Assembly: GCA_020226215.1 (NCBI GenBank)
Contig: CM035234.1
Location: 14,350,713-14,414,712 of the forward strand
Direction of reading: 5' to 3'
DNA from: Sindora glabra
Taxonomy: Eukaryota > Streptophyta > Magnoliopsida > Fabales > Fabaceae
Length of the DNA stretch: 64,000 bases
Shown here: piece after piece, positions 48,325 to 59,591 of the stretch
Numbering within the stretch: the stretch's first letter is position 1
How the letters are laid out: every line of letters begins with the position of its first letter
The notes under the pieces: model-generated
Seen by the model: only the letters and a program-made list of their open reading frames with translations
The model's database searches: none
Told to the model about the DNA's origin: nothing
Program-made: the position numbers and the translations under genes

Positions 48325-48775
48325 TTGTGATTTTAAATATTGTAATTTATCCATCCATATTTTTAATCATAAATATTTTATTCACTTAAGTTATTTTTAT
48401 TTAAAATTTAAAAAAAACTCATGTGCATTATATATTATCTTTATTCTCTTTAATATTGACTTTATTTGATAACCGTTTAAAACTAAGTTATCTCAGAAAA
48501 AAAAATCTTATTCAGTGCTTTTTATTTTGTAACTGTAGATTAAATTATAAAAAAATTCTATTAGAATTAAGATTTTTAGGGTAATTTGATTCTCAATGAG
48601 CTTCAAATTGAATTAAAATTTGGAGAAATAAAGATCATATATAATACATATAAGTTTTTCCTTAAATTTTGGATGTAAAATAACTTATATATACAAAATG
48701 TTTATAATTGAAAGTGTGTAAATTATAAGTCTTAAAACTACAAATAAGTTAAATAAAAAATGACTAAATTATGAG
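48325..48775. mobile_element. MITE family copy 2
   Basis: The left arm near 48325-48400 (gattttaaatattgtaattta) and right arm near 48705-48775 (taaattataagtcttaaaac) are imperfect inverted repeats of the family seen at 45661 and 62981. It is more diverged than the other copies. Confidence 0.4.
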
Positions 48776-49811
48776 TGAAGAAAACATAATTTTTTATATA
48801 AAAATTTTTATGAATTAATTCATTAATTATGTGAAGCCTAGTAATGTAACGTGGACGTAATTAAATTGAATTCTAGGTTTCAGGCAACAAATAATAGGAA
48901 AATCGTGCCCATCACGAGAATTGATTTGTGTTTTTTTTGTTTTTTTTTTGTCACTATTCAATTACATCCCGTTATGTCACATAAATTATCAGAATTGAAA
49001 TAAATTATAATTGAAAAATATCATATCATAACCTAAGTCTTTTTTAAGTATAATATGATCACTAGAGTCTATTCTCTTAATCAAATTTATAACCGTAGAT
49101 TCAGGATATCTTTCAAAAATATCGTTTAATTTATCAAAAACTTTTAATTCAAGTAATATATGATATCTATTAAAGATTTTATATTTTCTACTATATCTGA
49201 AATTCAATCTCTAATTTTTATAAAAATATATATAATGATTTAATTATTTTTATTATAATATATATATATAAAGTCAAATAATTTGTAGTGAAACTCTAGT
49301 CAATTCAATATATTTTTACATGTATATATGTTTATTGGTCTAATATTTAATTCATAATATTAACAATGATGTGATTCTAGAGAGGACAACTACAAATAAT
49401 TAATTAAGATAATCAAAGAAGAGTTTTAATGATTAATTTAAAGAGATATGTTTAAAAAGAAATCTTGAAATTTGGAAAAGACCTTACAATCAACTCATGG
49501 CAATATGATTCTAAAGGAGATCAATCATAAAAAGTGAGTTTGAAGAAAATTATTCAAGTGTATTTTCCACATCTTCATTAAGTTAACACTATATCACCAC
49601 CATATCATTAAGGAATTAATGCCACATTAGCACTACATCAACTATAAGCCAACTCAGTGCTTGTCACTCATAATCCACATCACTACTATATTATTAAAAA
49701 GATAGCGTCACATCAATGTTACATTAGTCATAATTCTAAATGACGCCACTTTATATCATTCTCCTATTATTTGGTGTTTTGAACTTTAATATAACATTTG
49801 AACCTTGAATT
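48776..49811. other. AT-rich intergenic region
   Basis: No supported coding region or repeat. An open frame at 48989-49207 on the minus strand has no recognisable domain. Confidence 0.5.
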
Positions 49812-50395
49812 TAGGGATTGCAAAAAAATAATTTGTAGATTTTGCATTGCAAGGCATAAATTTACTATCAATTTTTGCTCCGCAAGGCAAGGCATACAGA
49901 AAATTTTTATCTTGGAGCAATTACATGACACAAAGCAATATTATTGTACCTTGCCCTATGATGCTTCGAAATAATTAATTATTTTTTCTTTTTTATATTG
50001 TATTTGAAAATATATATTATTATAAACTTATCATAGTAATTTTATAATTAAAAAATATTTATCTTAATTAATTTCTTTTAACTAATATTTATCTTAATTA
50101 TTTTTTTAAATTTAAGATTAATTGGATAAATTATATGTGATTTTATATTAATATTATTAAATGATATTAAATATTAAATGTTAATTATGTGTATATTTAA
50201 AATTTATAAATTTTAATTTTTTTAATTTTTTTATTTTTTTATTTTTTTATTTCTTCACGAATTACCAGTACCTTATAGATCACAAGGACAAAACACCAAC
50301 TTACCTCGTATTTAGAGACAAGGCAGAGCTTCATAACTATAGGGCAAGGTAGTCTACCACTAATCTATCATTACTCTAACCCATTGCTATCCCTA
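49812..50395. mobile_element. Short hAT-type non-autonomous element (584 bp)
   Basis: The ends are TAGGGATTGCAA on the left and, reverse complemented, TAGGGATAGCAA on the right. Flanks are cttgaatt (49804-49811) and ctttaatt (50396-50403), an 8-bp duplication with one mismatch, as expected for hAT elements. Inside are gcaaggcaaggc-like motifs near both ends and an AT-rich middle. Confidence 0.7.
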
Positions 50396-51212
50396 CTTTA
50401 ATTTGTATTTATTTTGTGTTAGACTATTTTAAAGTATTTTGGACTTATTTAGTGTCTTTTAAGCCTATTTTTTAATTAAAATTTTAGAGAGTTATAAAAG
50501 GAAGCTTATTCCTTATATTAAAGGAGATTTTAACTTTTTACATTATAGTAATTTAATTGCTTATAAGAGTTTCCTTTCTAAATTCTTGTAAAAACTTAAA
50601 AACTTATAAAAGGAGATCTAACTTTTATGGCATCAATTTCATCTCTTATTGCTTCCAATCTCTTCTTCTTTTTTGAAGTATGATGAGACTATCCTTTTTT
50701 TTTCTTTTTAATTGCATTTGAATTGAGATGGATTCAAAATAATTTCACATCAAACAATTAGTTGATTTAATGAAGGCATAATAAAATTTAAGACACTTTG
50801 CCTACTTCATTTGTTTCCAATAGAATTAAACTCAAACTTAAAAAAATTATAGAAAAATATATAGGTGTAAATTAAAAAAAATTAATTAATAACTAAGGAA
50901 ATGGGTGCTACGTGAACGGTAAATATGCTAGCAATATTTTCATTGTCAATGTGGAGTTAGATTTATATGCACATATAACTTGTAGATTTAAAAGATAAAA
51001 AGTTCCAAAAAAATTGTTAAAATTTTTCATAAAGTTTCAAACTTTAGATATAATTTTTACGAAAAACTTTTGTTAATGAAATTATAAATTATTGTGTTTA
51101 TTACCTATAAATTTGTAAAAAATAATATTTTATAAAAATTATAAAAAATTACAATAATAATAAGTTTTTATAAAATCTTTCGAGAAAAAACATGTGTATA
51201 AGCAAGCATGAT
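50396..51212. other. AT-rich spacer left of the copia element
   Basis: No coding region or recognised element. Short inverted A/T phrases occur at 51000-51180. Confidence 0.45.
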
Positions 51213-51252
51213 CATAATAGTGAAAGAAAAATTCTATTAGAAATCAAAGTAT
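51213..51252 (+). repeat. Left member of a ~40-bp direct repeat flanking the copia element
   Basis: Begins cataatagtgaaag and is about 40 bp long. It corresponds to 58090-58130, directly outside the other LTR, with about five differences. Normal copia target duplications are 5 bp. Confidence 0.6.
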
Positions 51253-51829
51253 AAGGTTTAGGAACTAAAATACAATCACATGAAATATAGTTGAATATGA
51301 TTATATAACATAGATTAGAAAGGGTACTAATGTTAGAAGCCATGATTGAATCTTGAAGAATCCTTATGTCTCTTCAAGAAAACTCTAGATGTGACTAGGT
51401 ATTTTCCCTCCTTTGTCCAATCAATCCAAATAGTGGTTACTAACGGGATAAACCACACCTTTTAGTTATTTTAAACTAAAATATTTGAATAGGAGAAAGA
51501 ACCTAAAATCATAATATATTTCATGAGAATGATTTTTTTTATTATCCTAATGATAGCAGTATCACTATTATTTACACTGTCATGAATAGAAATAATAGCA
51601 CTAGCTTACTATAATCTATTTTTAGACCCTTCCATTTAAAAGCTTACTTTATCACTTTATTTATCTGGCCTCACACCTTTTCATATCACACTTATATATA
51701 TTTAAATTGAGATAAACCTACGCTTAACTATATGGATCAAATAATAAACTTAGGCTTTATTGATTTTTTTAATTCAATTTATTTTTCATAAAAAATTAGC
51801 AAAAACCCATATTAAGGAAATTTCTAATA
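51253..51829 (-). repeat. 3' LTR of the copia element (left side)
   Basis: Matches 57595-58089. Its right edge (ttctaata) corresponds to ttctaaca of the other LTR and is followed by a purine-rich tract when read on the minus strand (aagtggaag). The left edge is less certain because the two LTRs diverge there. Confidence 0.75.
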
Positions 51830-52616
51830 TTCTTCCACTTAGACAATGCTAATTAGTTTTCATATTTTAAAAATTTATTTCAAAAAATGACTTTCAAATT
51901 GAAAACAACTATAATGACTACTAATAAAACATCTTAGCACAAAACCTAGTCCCATGTAAATAATAACATTGAACTATAATAGAAATTATGTTATTAACTA
52001 ATATAAGATCCCCTACAATCATAAATATCAATACTACATCAACATAGGTTCCAAAGTGTGATAAAATGTAGTAAAGGTTGACATAACTGATCCAAAATTA
52101 AAATAGTAAAGATATGTTAACACCATATATGGTCCTCTTTATGATTTCATAGAAACCTTTTATTGGAAATATTACTCTTTATGCTTCTAAAAATCCAAAA
52201 CCATATTATGTTTCATTTCAACCTTATAGACCCTATACGAAATATAATTCCTTTTACACTTTTGAAAAACCTCTTAGAAACTTATGTGATAAAATTCCCT
52301 TGCATTTTGAGATCTTTAAAGAATAATATGAGCTCAAAATAAACTATAAGAAATATACAATAACACAACATGGATAAATTCAATCATTGAGACAATTGAA
52401 ATTTTACCATAGCAGCTAAAAAGAAATATAACAACTAGAAAATGTCAATACGAAATACATCACACACTTCCGCCAACTTAATACATAAAAAAAAGACAAG
52501 ATATCCATTTTCAAAACATGCTTATTAAAATTAATGGGTCTAAGTCTTTTAGTTAGTGGATTAACTAACATATTATTTGTAGATATATGGGTTATTTCAA
52601 GATCCCCATTATCTAC

Positions 52617-53762
52617 CTAAGCTCTAAACTTAAAATACTTTAATTCAATGTATTTTGCTCCTCTAATGTTCTTAGTACTTTTATCATATGAAATAGTAAA
52701 AGTGTTATTGGAGAAAATCTTTAAAGGCTTTAAGATAGAATTTACTATCCTAAGCCCAGAAAGAAAATCTCTTAACCATTTAACATGAGTCCCAATCTCA
52801 AAACAAGTAACAATTTCAACTTCTATTATAGAAATAGTCACCCAGGATTTTTTTAGAACTTTACAAGATATTGCACCTCTAGTAAGCATAAAGATGAAAC
52901 CAGTAATGGATTTTCTGTCATCCATGCATCCAGTTAGATCAATATTTACAAATCTAATTACCTCGAAATCATTCACATGCTTATACACAAGCATGTAATC
53001 TCTAGTTTTGTACAAATATCTCAAAACTTTCTTTGTTATAACCCAATGATCATGGTTAGGATTAGCCAAATATCTCCTAAGAACACTAGCTATAAAAGCT
53101 ATATTTGGTCTAGTGCATACTCCTGAGTACATCAAACTGCCTACAACACTTTCATAAGGAATCTTTTTCATAAATTCTCTCTCAATGTCATTCTTAGGAT
53201 ACTGATCTTTACTAAACTTACCTCTTTTAATGATAGGAACCAACCTTAGTTTACAATCTTTCATCCTAAAATGCTTTAAAACACAATCAATATAAGCTCT
53301 TTGAGAAAGTTCCAAAAGCTTTCTACTTATATCTCTATGAATTTCTATTCCCAAAATAAAATTTGCCTCTTCTATATCTTTCATGTCAAAATTTTGGGAG
53401 AGCATCCTTTTTGCATCTATAATCATGTTCGAGTCATTGTTACTAAGTAAAATATCATCTATATACAATACCAAGAAAATAAATTTGCTTATACTAACTT
53501 TAAAATATACACAAGAATCCACTATATTTTCCTCAAAACATATAGAAATGATAGCCTCGTGAAACTTTAGATACCACTGACGTGAAATTTGCTTCAAACC
53601 ATAAATTGACTTCTTAAGTTTACAAACCAAATGCTCCTTTCCAATCACCATAAGACCTTCTAGTTGTTGCATATACATTTCTTTATAGAGATTTTCATTT
53701 AGAAAAGTAGTCTTGATGTCCATTTGGTGCAACTTTAGATAAAAATAAGTTGTCAATGTCAT
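52617..53762 (-). pseudogene. copia reverse transcriptase and RNase H region
   Basis: A 381-codon uninterrupted frame. It has FLNENLYKEMYMQQLEG, LKKSIYGLKQISRQWYLKF, the catalytic LVLYIDDILL (YIDD in place of the usual YVDD), FILGIEIHRD, SVVGSLMYSGVCTRPNIAF and an RNase H end (KYIELKYFKFR). The amino-terminal reverse transcriptase part continues upstream beyond 53762 but is broken. Surprisingly open compared with gag and integrase. Confidence 0.88.
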
Positions 53763-54885
53763 AATGGTTCTAAAGGAATCTTTAGATGAAACGGGTGAAA
53801 AAGTTTCATTAAAATATATTCTTTCTCTTCGTACATACCCCTTTATAACTAATCTTGCCTCAAATCTTTCAATCTTTCCTTTTGCATCTCTTTTTATCTT
53901 GAAAACCTATTTGTAGCTAATAGGTTTAAAGTTCTATGGTAATTTTACTAATTCCTAAACACCATTGTTAGACATGGATAACAGTTCTTCCTCCATAACA
54001 ATTTTTCACTTATCAAATTATGGATTATTAAGAGGATTATTAAAAGTAACTAGATCCATAATATTTCTAATGTTATAATCCACCTCACTTTAATAAATAA
54101 TATAATCATCTGACAAGGTAGATTTTCTTTGTCTTTGAAATCTTTTAAGGGGTATTTTTTCAGTAGGTTATGCTTCCACAACCTTAGTAATACTTTGAGA
54201 AACATTAAGACTAAGAATAGGATTCTTTTTGTTTAGATTCACCACCATATGAAGGTAAAGATGTATGTTTCTTTTAAACTATGGGAAAATAATGGGATTT
54301 AAATGAGTATTTGTGTTCACTAATGCAACTTGTGGCTAATCACACTTTTCATAATCATCCTTAAGAAATTTCACATTCATAAACTTCATAATTCATGTAC
54401 CATGTTTAAGATAATAAAACCTATAGCCTTTAAAGGCCACTAGAAAACCAATGAAAAGTCTAGATATAGTTCTAAAATCAAGCTTTTTCTTATAAAGATT
54501 ATAAACCCTTATTTCTACAAGACATCCTAAATTCTCAAATAGTTCAGGTTAGACTTTCAATTAGTCCAAAGTTCAAAAGGAGTTTTAGGAATAGATTTGC
54601 TTGGTACTCTATAAGGATGTACATGGTCATTTTAAGGGTTTCTCACTAAAGAAATTCAAGTAAATTACTTCCACTCATCATACTTCTCACCATATCCATA
54701 AGAGTATAATTTTGACGCTCAATTACTTCATTCTGCTAAGGTGTTTTTGGCATAGTATGTTAGGCTTTTATACCATAAGTTTGCAAGAATTTTGCAAAAA
54801 GTCTTATTTTTTGTCCTAAGTCCCCATAATTTTCATAATATTCACCACCCTTATTAGACCTAACAACTTTAATGACTCTTTCCAA

Positions 54886-55260
54886 TTATTTCTTAACCTC
54901 TAGTTTAAAAGTATTGAATTTATCAAAAGCTTCAAACTTATAATTAATGAGGTACACATACTCATATCTAGAAAAGTCATCTATGAAGGTCACAAAGTAA
55001 CTTTTACTACAAAGTGTATAGGGATAGGATGCACTAATACCTATATGAATTAACTCTAAAAAACTATCACTAGCACTAGTTAGCTTTCTAGTTTTTATCA
55101 ATTTACCTTTAATGCGACTCACACAATTCTTAGAATTATCAGGAATTAATTAGGGAAGAATTTGATTTCTAACCAATCTATCAATTTTTTCATTAGAAAT
55201 ATAAGCCAAACATTTATGCCATAAAGAAAAAGATTTTTCTTTTATTAAAGTTCTTTTAGT
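54886..55260 (-). pseudogene. copia GAG-pre-integrase and integrase fragment
   Basis: Minus-strand blocks LWHKCLAYISNEKIDRLV (zinc-binding pre-integrase, His-His part) and SYFVTFIDDFSRYEYVYLI (integrase core with its first catalytic Asp) lie in order, with stops between. Downstream integrase sequence to about 53900 is recognisable only weakly. Confidence 0.75.
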
Positions 55261-55639
55261 TTCAACATTTTTAACATTCAAAGCAATGGTGTCACAAGAT
55301 AAGTTCAATTAACATAAACCATCTTTTAACAAACATTCACCAATAAAATTTGAATTCAAAGAAAGTTTAACTCTTTTATTTCCAAAATAAAAGTAATATC
55401 CAAGTTCATCAAGTAAAGAAACAAAAATTGAACTTCATTTTATGGATGGTACAAAAACTATGTTTTCTAAAATAAGGTTGGAACTAGATTTGAAGTTCAA
55501 AACAATTGTCCCAATAAACTCAACATTTACTCTAACTGTATTTCCAACATGTAGATTGACTTCCTTATTATTTAGTTTGTGCTTGGTTATAAACCCTTAT
55601 AAAGAATTAGCAATATGAATAAGACTCTTACTATCTAAC

Positions 55640-56540
55640 CACTAAGAATTTGATGGTATGTCAACTAAAGACATTTCAAAATAAACAAAAGTTAAGACAT
55701 TATCTTTATGCTTCTTAATTTTCTTCTCTAGGTAAATCTTATATTTAGGACACTCCTTTTTCCTATAACTTTCAACGTTACACCACTAACAAGAACAATC
55801 TTTCTTAACTTTAGCCTTGGGACCTCCAAAATTATGGGACTTATTTTTCTTTTGAAAATTAAGGCTTTTTTAGTTGTTAAAGCATCCTTTCTTTTGAAAA
55901 TAACTATGGCTAGGAACATTACCATCAGATTTTGAATATTATGCCAAATTCATTAATTCATTTTGCTCCCTTTTAATCCTTTCCTCCTGTTGAACATAAA
56001 TGGATACGAGTTAGTTAATATTCTAGGTATCCTTTTAGGCATTATAAATAGATTTAAGTTGTCCAAATTGGGAAGGTAGAGAATTTAGGGCTAAATAGGC
56101 AAGGAATGATTCAAAAATAGAGATTTTTAGGTTATTTAAACAATTGGTAATATCTTACATCTTTAAAATGTGTCGCCTAATCCTAGATGCACCATTATAT
56201 CTCATATTTGTCAAATTCTGCATCACTTCCCTAGCTTTAGCCTTTTCAAACTTTAAAAATTATTGTCTTATAGCTTTTAAGAACTTCTTAGCATTATTTT
56301 CATCTAGCACACTCACTTTGAAGCTTGGAGAGATTGACTTTTTCATAATCACAATGCTCAGCCTATTTGCTCTTTCCTATTTTTTAAAATAGGCTTTTTA
56401 CTCAATAGTACTTTCTTCTGTTGGCTGGGGAGGCTCATCTTTTATTAAGGCTAAGTCCAAATTAGCTAAACCTAAGGTCAATTTCATATCACTCTTTTAA
56501 TTTTTGTAATTATTCTTAACCAAGGTTTCAATGGAATACA
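55640..56540 (-). pseudogene. copia gag and protease remnant
   Basis: The gag (UBN2-type) portion reads NLTNMRYNGASRIRRHILKM. A decayed CCHC knuckle region follows (WCNVESYRKKECPKY), then a protease-like sequence SLVDIPSNSW and LDSKSLIHIANSL. The usual LDSG active-site triad is LDSK here. Frame is interrupted repeatedly. Confidence 0.7.
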
Positions 56541-57594
56541 TCTAGTTATTTACTATAATCTGACTGACTACAAGTCAAAATACAACACACTTTAAAATAC
56601 ACAGGAAATATAAAATACTAAAGTATATATATACATATAAGCTTCCCCTCCCTCTTTTTTTTATTTTAGGATCCTGAGTCATATTATCATTTGTTACCTT
56701 TGGGCAAAATAAATAGCATACTATATATGCTTCTTTAAATACTTTAGTCAGAAAGACCCTAAAAAAAATTCCTTTTAAATGGATATATCATTACAAGATC
56801 AAATTATTACCTTTACTAAGTATTAAAATTTTTTAAATTAATATGAATAACTAATAAGAACCTCTTTTAAGCAAGTAATTATCCATATTAATTCAAAGAA
56901 GCAAATAAAACATCTTAAAATTCTTACGAAAAATTTATGAACTTTAACAAATAGTCTATTTAGGCAATCTTATCCATTCAATTCATAAAATTTCCATTGA
57001 AACAATTGCCTATAAAAATTTTTGCTTTAGATAACCAGAGTACCCATGATAAAATATTGAGCCATTAGTTTTATTATTATTAGCTTAATTCAGTAATAAA
57101 ATATGATGTTGATAACCCTCAACATGGCTAAAATAAGAAAATTCAAGAGTTATAGCATCAATATATAAATGTATATATCATCAAATAACCATAAGTATAA
57201 TAAAATACATCAATATAATATTTTATTCATATAAAACAATAAAAAAATTGGTAGAATGCAAAAATTCTACACAGTAAGTCAAAACCACCATATATATTAT
57301 ATTTATATAGAAAAGACGAACCATAAAAGATAAGCAACACTTTGTTTTCAATTTCCAAAATACAATTTAGGCTTTTATCATCTTAATCAATTCTATATTG
57401 TGCTTGCGATAACCAAAAAACTTAAAAATTCATTAATGTGTTAACAACATGTTCGAAATAATTTTTTTAATCAATCTAAACAAAAATTTTATTGACATAT
57501 ATCATACCCATACTCGTAAATTATCAATTGATATGTCCTATAAGAATGATTTTAGCCCTATTTTAATCAAACTTTAATACCACAAGTTAATTAT

Positions 57595-58089
57595 CTTTAG
57601 ATCGTAAATTATAAACTAAAATACAATTATGTGAAACATTGCTAAATATGATTATATAGCATAGATTAGAAAGTGTACCAATATTGGAAGTCATGATTGG
57701 ATCTTGAAGAATCATTATGTCTTTCCAAGAAAACTCTAGATGTGACTAGATGCTTTCCCTCCCTTGTCCAATTATTTTGAATGGTGATTACCAATGGGAC
57801 AAATCACACCATTTAGTTATTTTAAATAAAGGTATTTAGATGGGAGAAGGGACCTAACCCACTATAATATATTTTTGGACCTTTCCAGTTTCCATTAAGA
57901 AACTCACTTTATCACTTTATTTATTTAGTCTTACACTTTTTCATACCACACTTATATATATTTAAACTGAGGTAAACCTAAGCCCAACTGTATGAATCAA
58001 ATAATAAACTTGGTTTTACTAATTTCTTAAATTCAATCTATTTTTATGAAAAAAATTAGCAAAAGCCCGTATTAAAAAAACTTCTAACA
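57595..58089 (-). repeat. 5' LTR of the copia element (right side)
   Basis: On the minus strand it starts TGTTAGAAG at 58089. It ends a few bases before the TGGTATTAAAG primer site. The left edge is approximate. Confidence 0.75.
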
Positions 58090-58130
58090 CATAATAGTGA
58101 AAGGAAAATCCTATTGAAAATTAAAAGTAT
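58090..58130 (+). repeat. Right member of the ~40-bp flanking direct repeat
   Basis: Begins cataatagtgaaag immediately after the LTR end at 58089. It aligns with 51213-51252; sequence beyond it does not match. Confidence 0.6.
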
Positions 58131-59030
58131 AATAATATGCATATCAATCTACCTTCCTGGAAATCGTTACAAAACTATAATCCAATTCAAATGAATAGAA
58201 TTCATGCAATAGTGTTGTTACTAAGTAACAGTGAAAATAATTCAAGTTAGACTTTAACATAAATAGGTTAGATTTATTTGAAAATTTTTTAGTTTAAGCC
58301 TGATTTATTGTAGGCCAAAACTTTAGTCTAAATTAATTTATTTATGAAATTTAAGAGATTTGATTTGACTTATTAAGCTATTTAAATTTAATTGTTGAAA
58401 TATAAATAAACCATTAATGGACTGATATATCTAGCTGTGTATATCATAAATAAGCTTGCTAATAAAAATAAAATAATAATTTTGTCAAATAAATAATACA
58501 TTAAACAAAATTTTTATCTAATTTTATATAATTTTCAATAATTTAACATAATAAATTATAATCATATTTATTTAAGATAAAAAATTAAATAGTACAATAA
58601 TATAAATTTATCCTCACAAACTTTAAAACCTTGAAAAAATTGATAGCTAAATTAAAAAAGAAAAAGAGTACACAATAATAAAAGAGCAATAACTATAATG
58701 TAATTGCATCAATTACTTTAAAAGTATTAAATTAGAATAATATATTAATTAAAAAGAATGACTTAATAAGCCAACAAACTAAATCTAAAATTAAATAAGT
58801 AAGACTTGTAAAATGAACAAATCAATATATTGGTTTATGTCTGATTTATTTACTTACATAAATAAGTTACATTCAGGTTCTAATGAGTTAAACCATAATT
58901 TACTCATGAAATGATTTATTTATTTTCACCATTATTAAGGAACTAAAGAATTCATTTCATTATTTGAAATCAAGTTTTATGTGAAATTTTTAAATTTTAA
59001 GATTTAAATATATAGTGTGATTAAGATTTA
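58131..59030. other. AT-rich spacer
   Basis: No gene seen. Phrases such as ataaataggttagatttat near 58250 and related forms near 58830 suggest an old MITE, but the ends could not be paired. Confidence 0.4.
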
Positions 59031-59039
59031 GGTTGAAAG

Positions 59040-59591
59040 TGGTCTCTCTTCAAGGTTGGAAGTCCGTCTCTCTTGAAGATCATCAGAAGGTCCGAGCTTT
59101 TGTTTTAACTCATCTCGCTATGTGAGTGATTTTCCACTGCTCACAGCTAGAAATTTGAATCCACATAATTTTTTTTCTAATTCTGTTTTCTCACCATGGA
59201 GTTTTTATTCTTCCAAAATAAAATTCGTACAAAGGAATATTTTGTACCCCATTGAAATTTATCCAAACCTTGGTCATGGAAATTTCTATTTGTTGCGGAT
59301 CCACATTTTTAGGCAGATTTTTCGAAATTTATTCGCATGATTTTAAGTTGACCTAAGGATAGAATTTAGATCTGTTTATCTACCAAAATTTTCTATCAAA
59401 TGCTTAGCAGACCTGAGATTTTAGGTTTTCTAAGCTTCTTAGGATTGCAGATCCTATTTGAATAATTTACCCTCTATTCATATTGTTTATTCTGTGAAAC
59501 TACTGGATATTTGTTGTAGTTGTAATGTCGACATTTTGCCCTTAATCAATGCAACGAAAATTGTTATTCTTGACAACAACAAAAAAAAAAG
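59040..59591 (+). mobile_element. Possible 5'-truncated retroposon (LINE 3' end)
   Basis: A moderately GC-rich stretch ends tgcccttaatcaatgcaacg... and an A-run (59580-59590), resembling plant LINE 3' ends. The bases after the A-run (agtacaatgatatgaat) resemble agtacaataatataaat at about 58591, a possible but distant target duplication. An open plus-strand frame at 59122-59340 lacks known motifs. Tentative. Confidence 0.3.

Larger units (their letters stand above)
51253..58089 (-). mobile_element. Ty1/copia LTR retrotransposon, old copy
   Basis: Both LTRs, primer binding site, gag, protease, integrase and reverse transcriptase/RNase H blocks are present in copia order on the minus strand. 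The LTRs share long colinear stretches (for example aagaaaactctagatgtgac at about 51378 and 57739). A hand count over about 160 aligned bases finds roughly 22 differences, mostly transitions, so the copy is not recent. The primer site, read on the minus strand, is TGGTATTAAAG (57581-57571), a decayed TGGTATCAGAG-type site for initiator tRNA-Met. A leader of about 1 kb precedes gag. The gag and integrase regions contain several stops. Confidence 0.88.

Noticed and set aside
56144..56392. Plus-strand frame inside the copia gag region
   Set aside because: Antisense shadow of the gag remnant on the minus strand.
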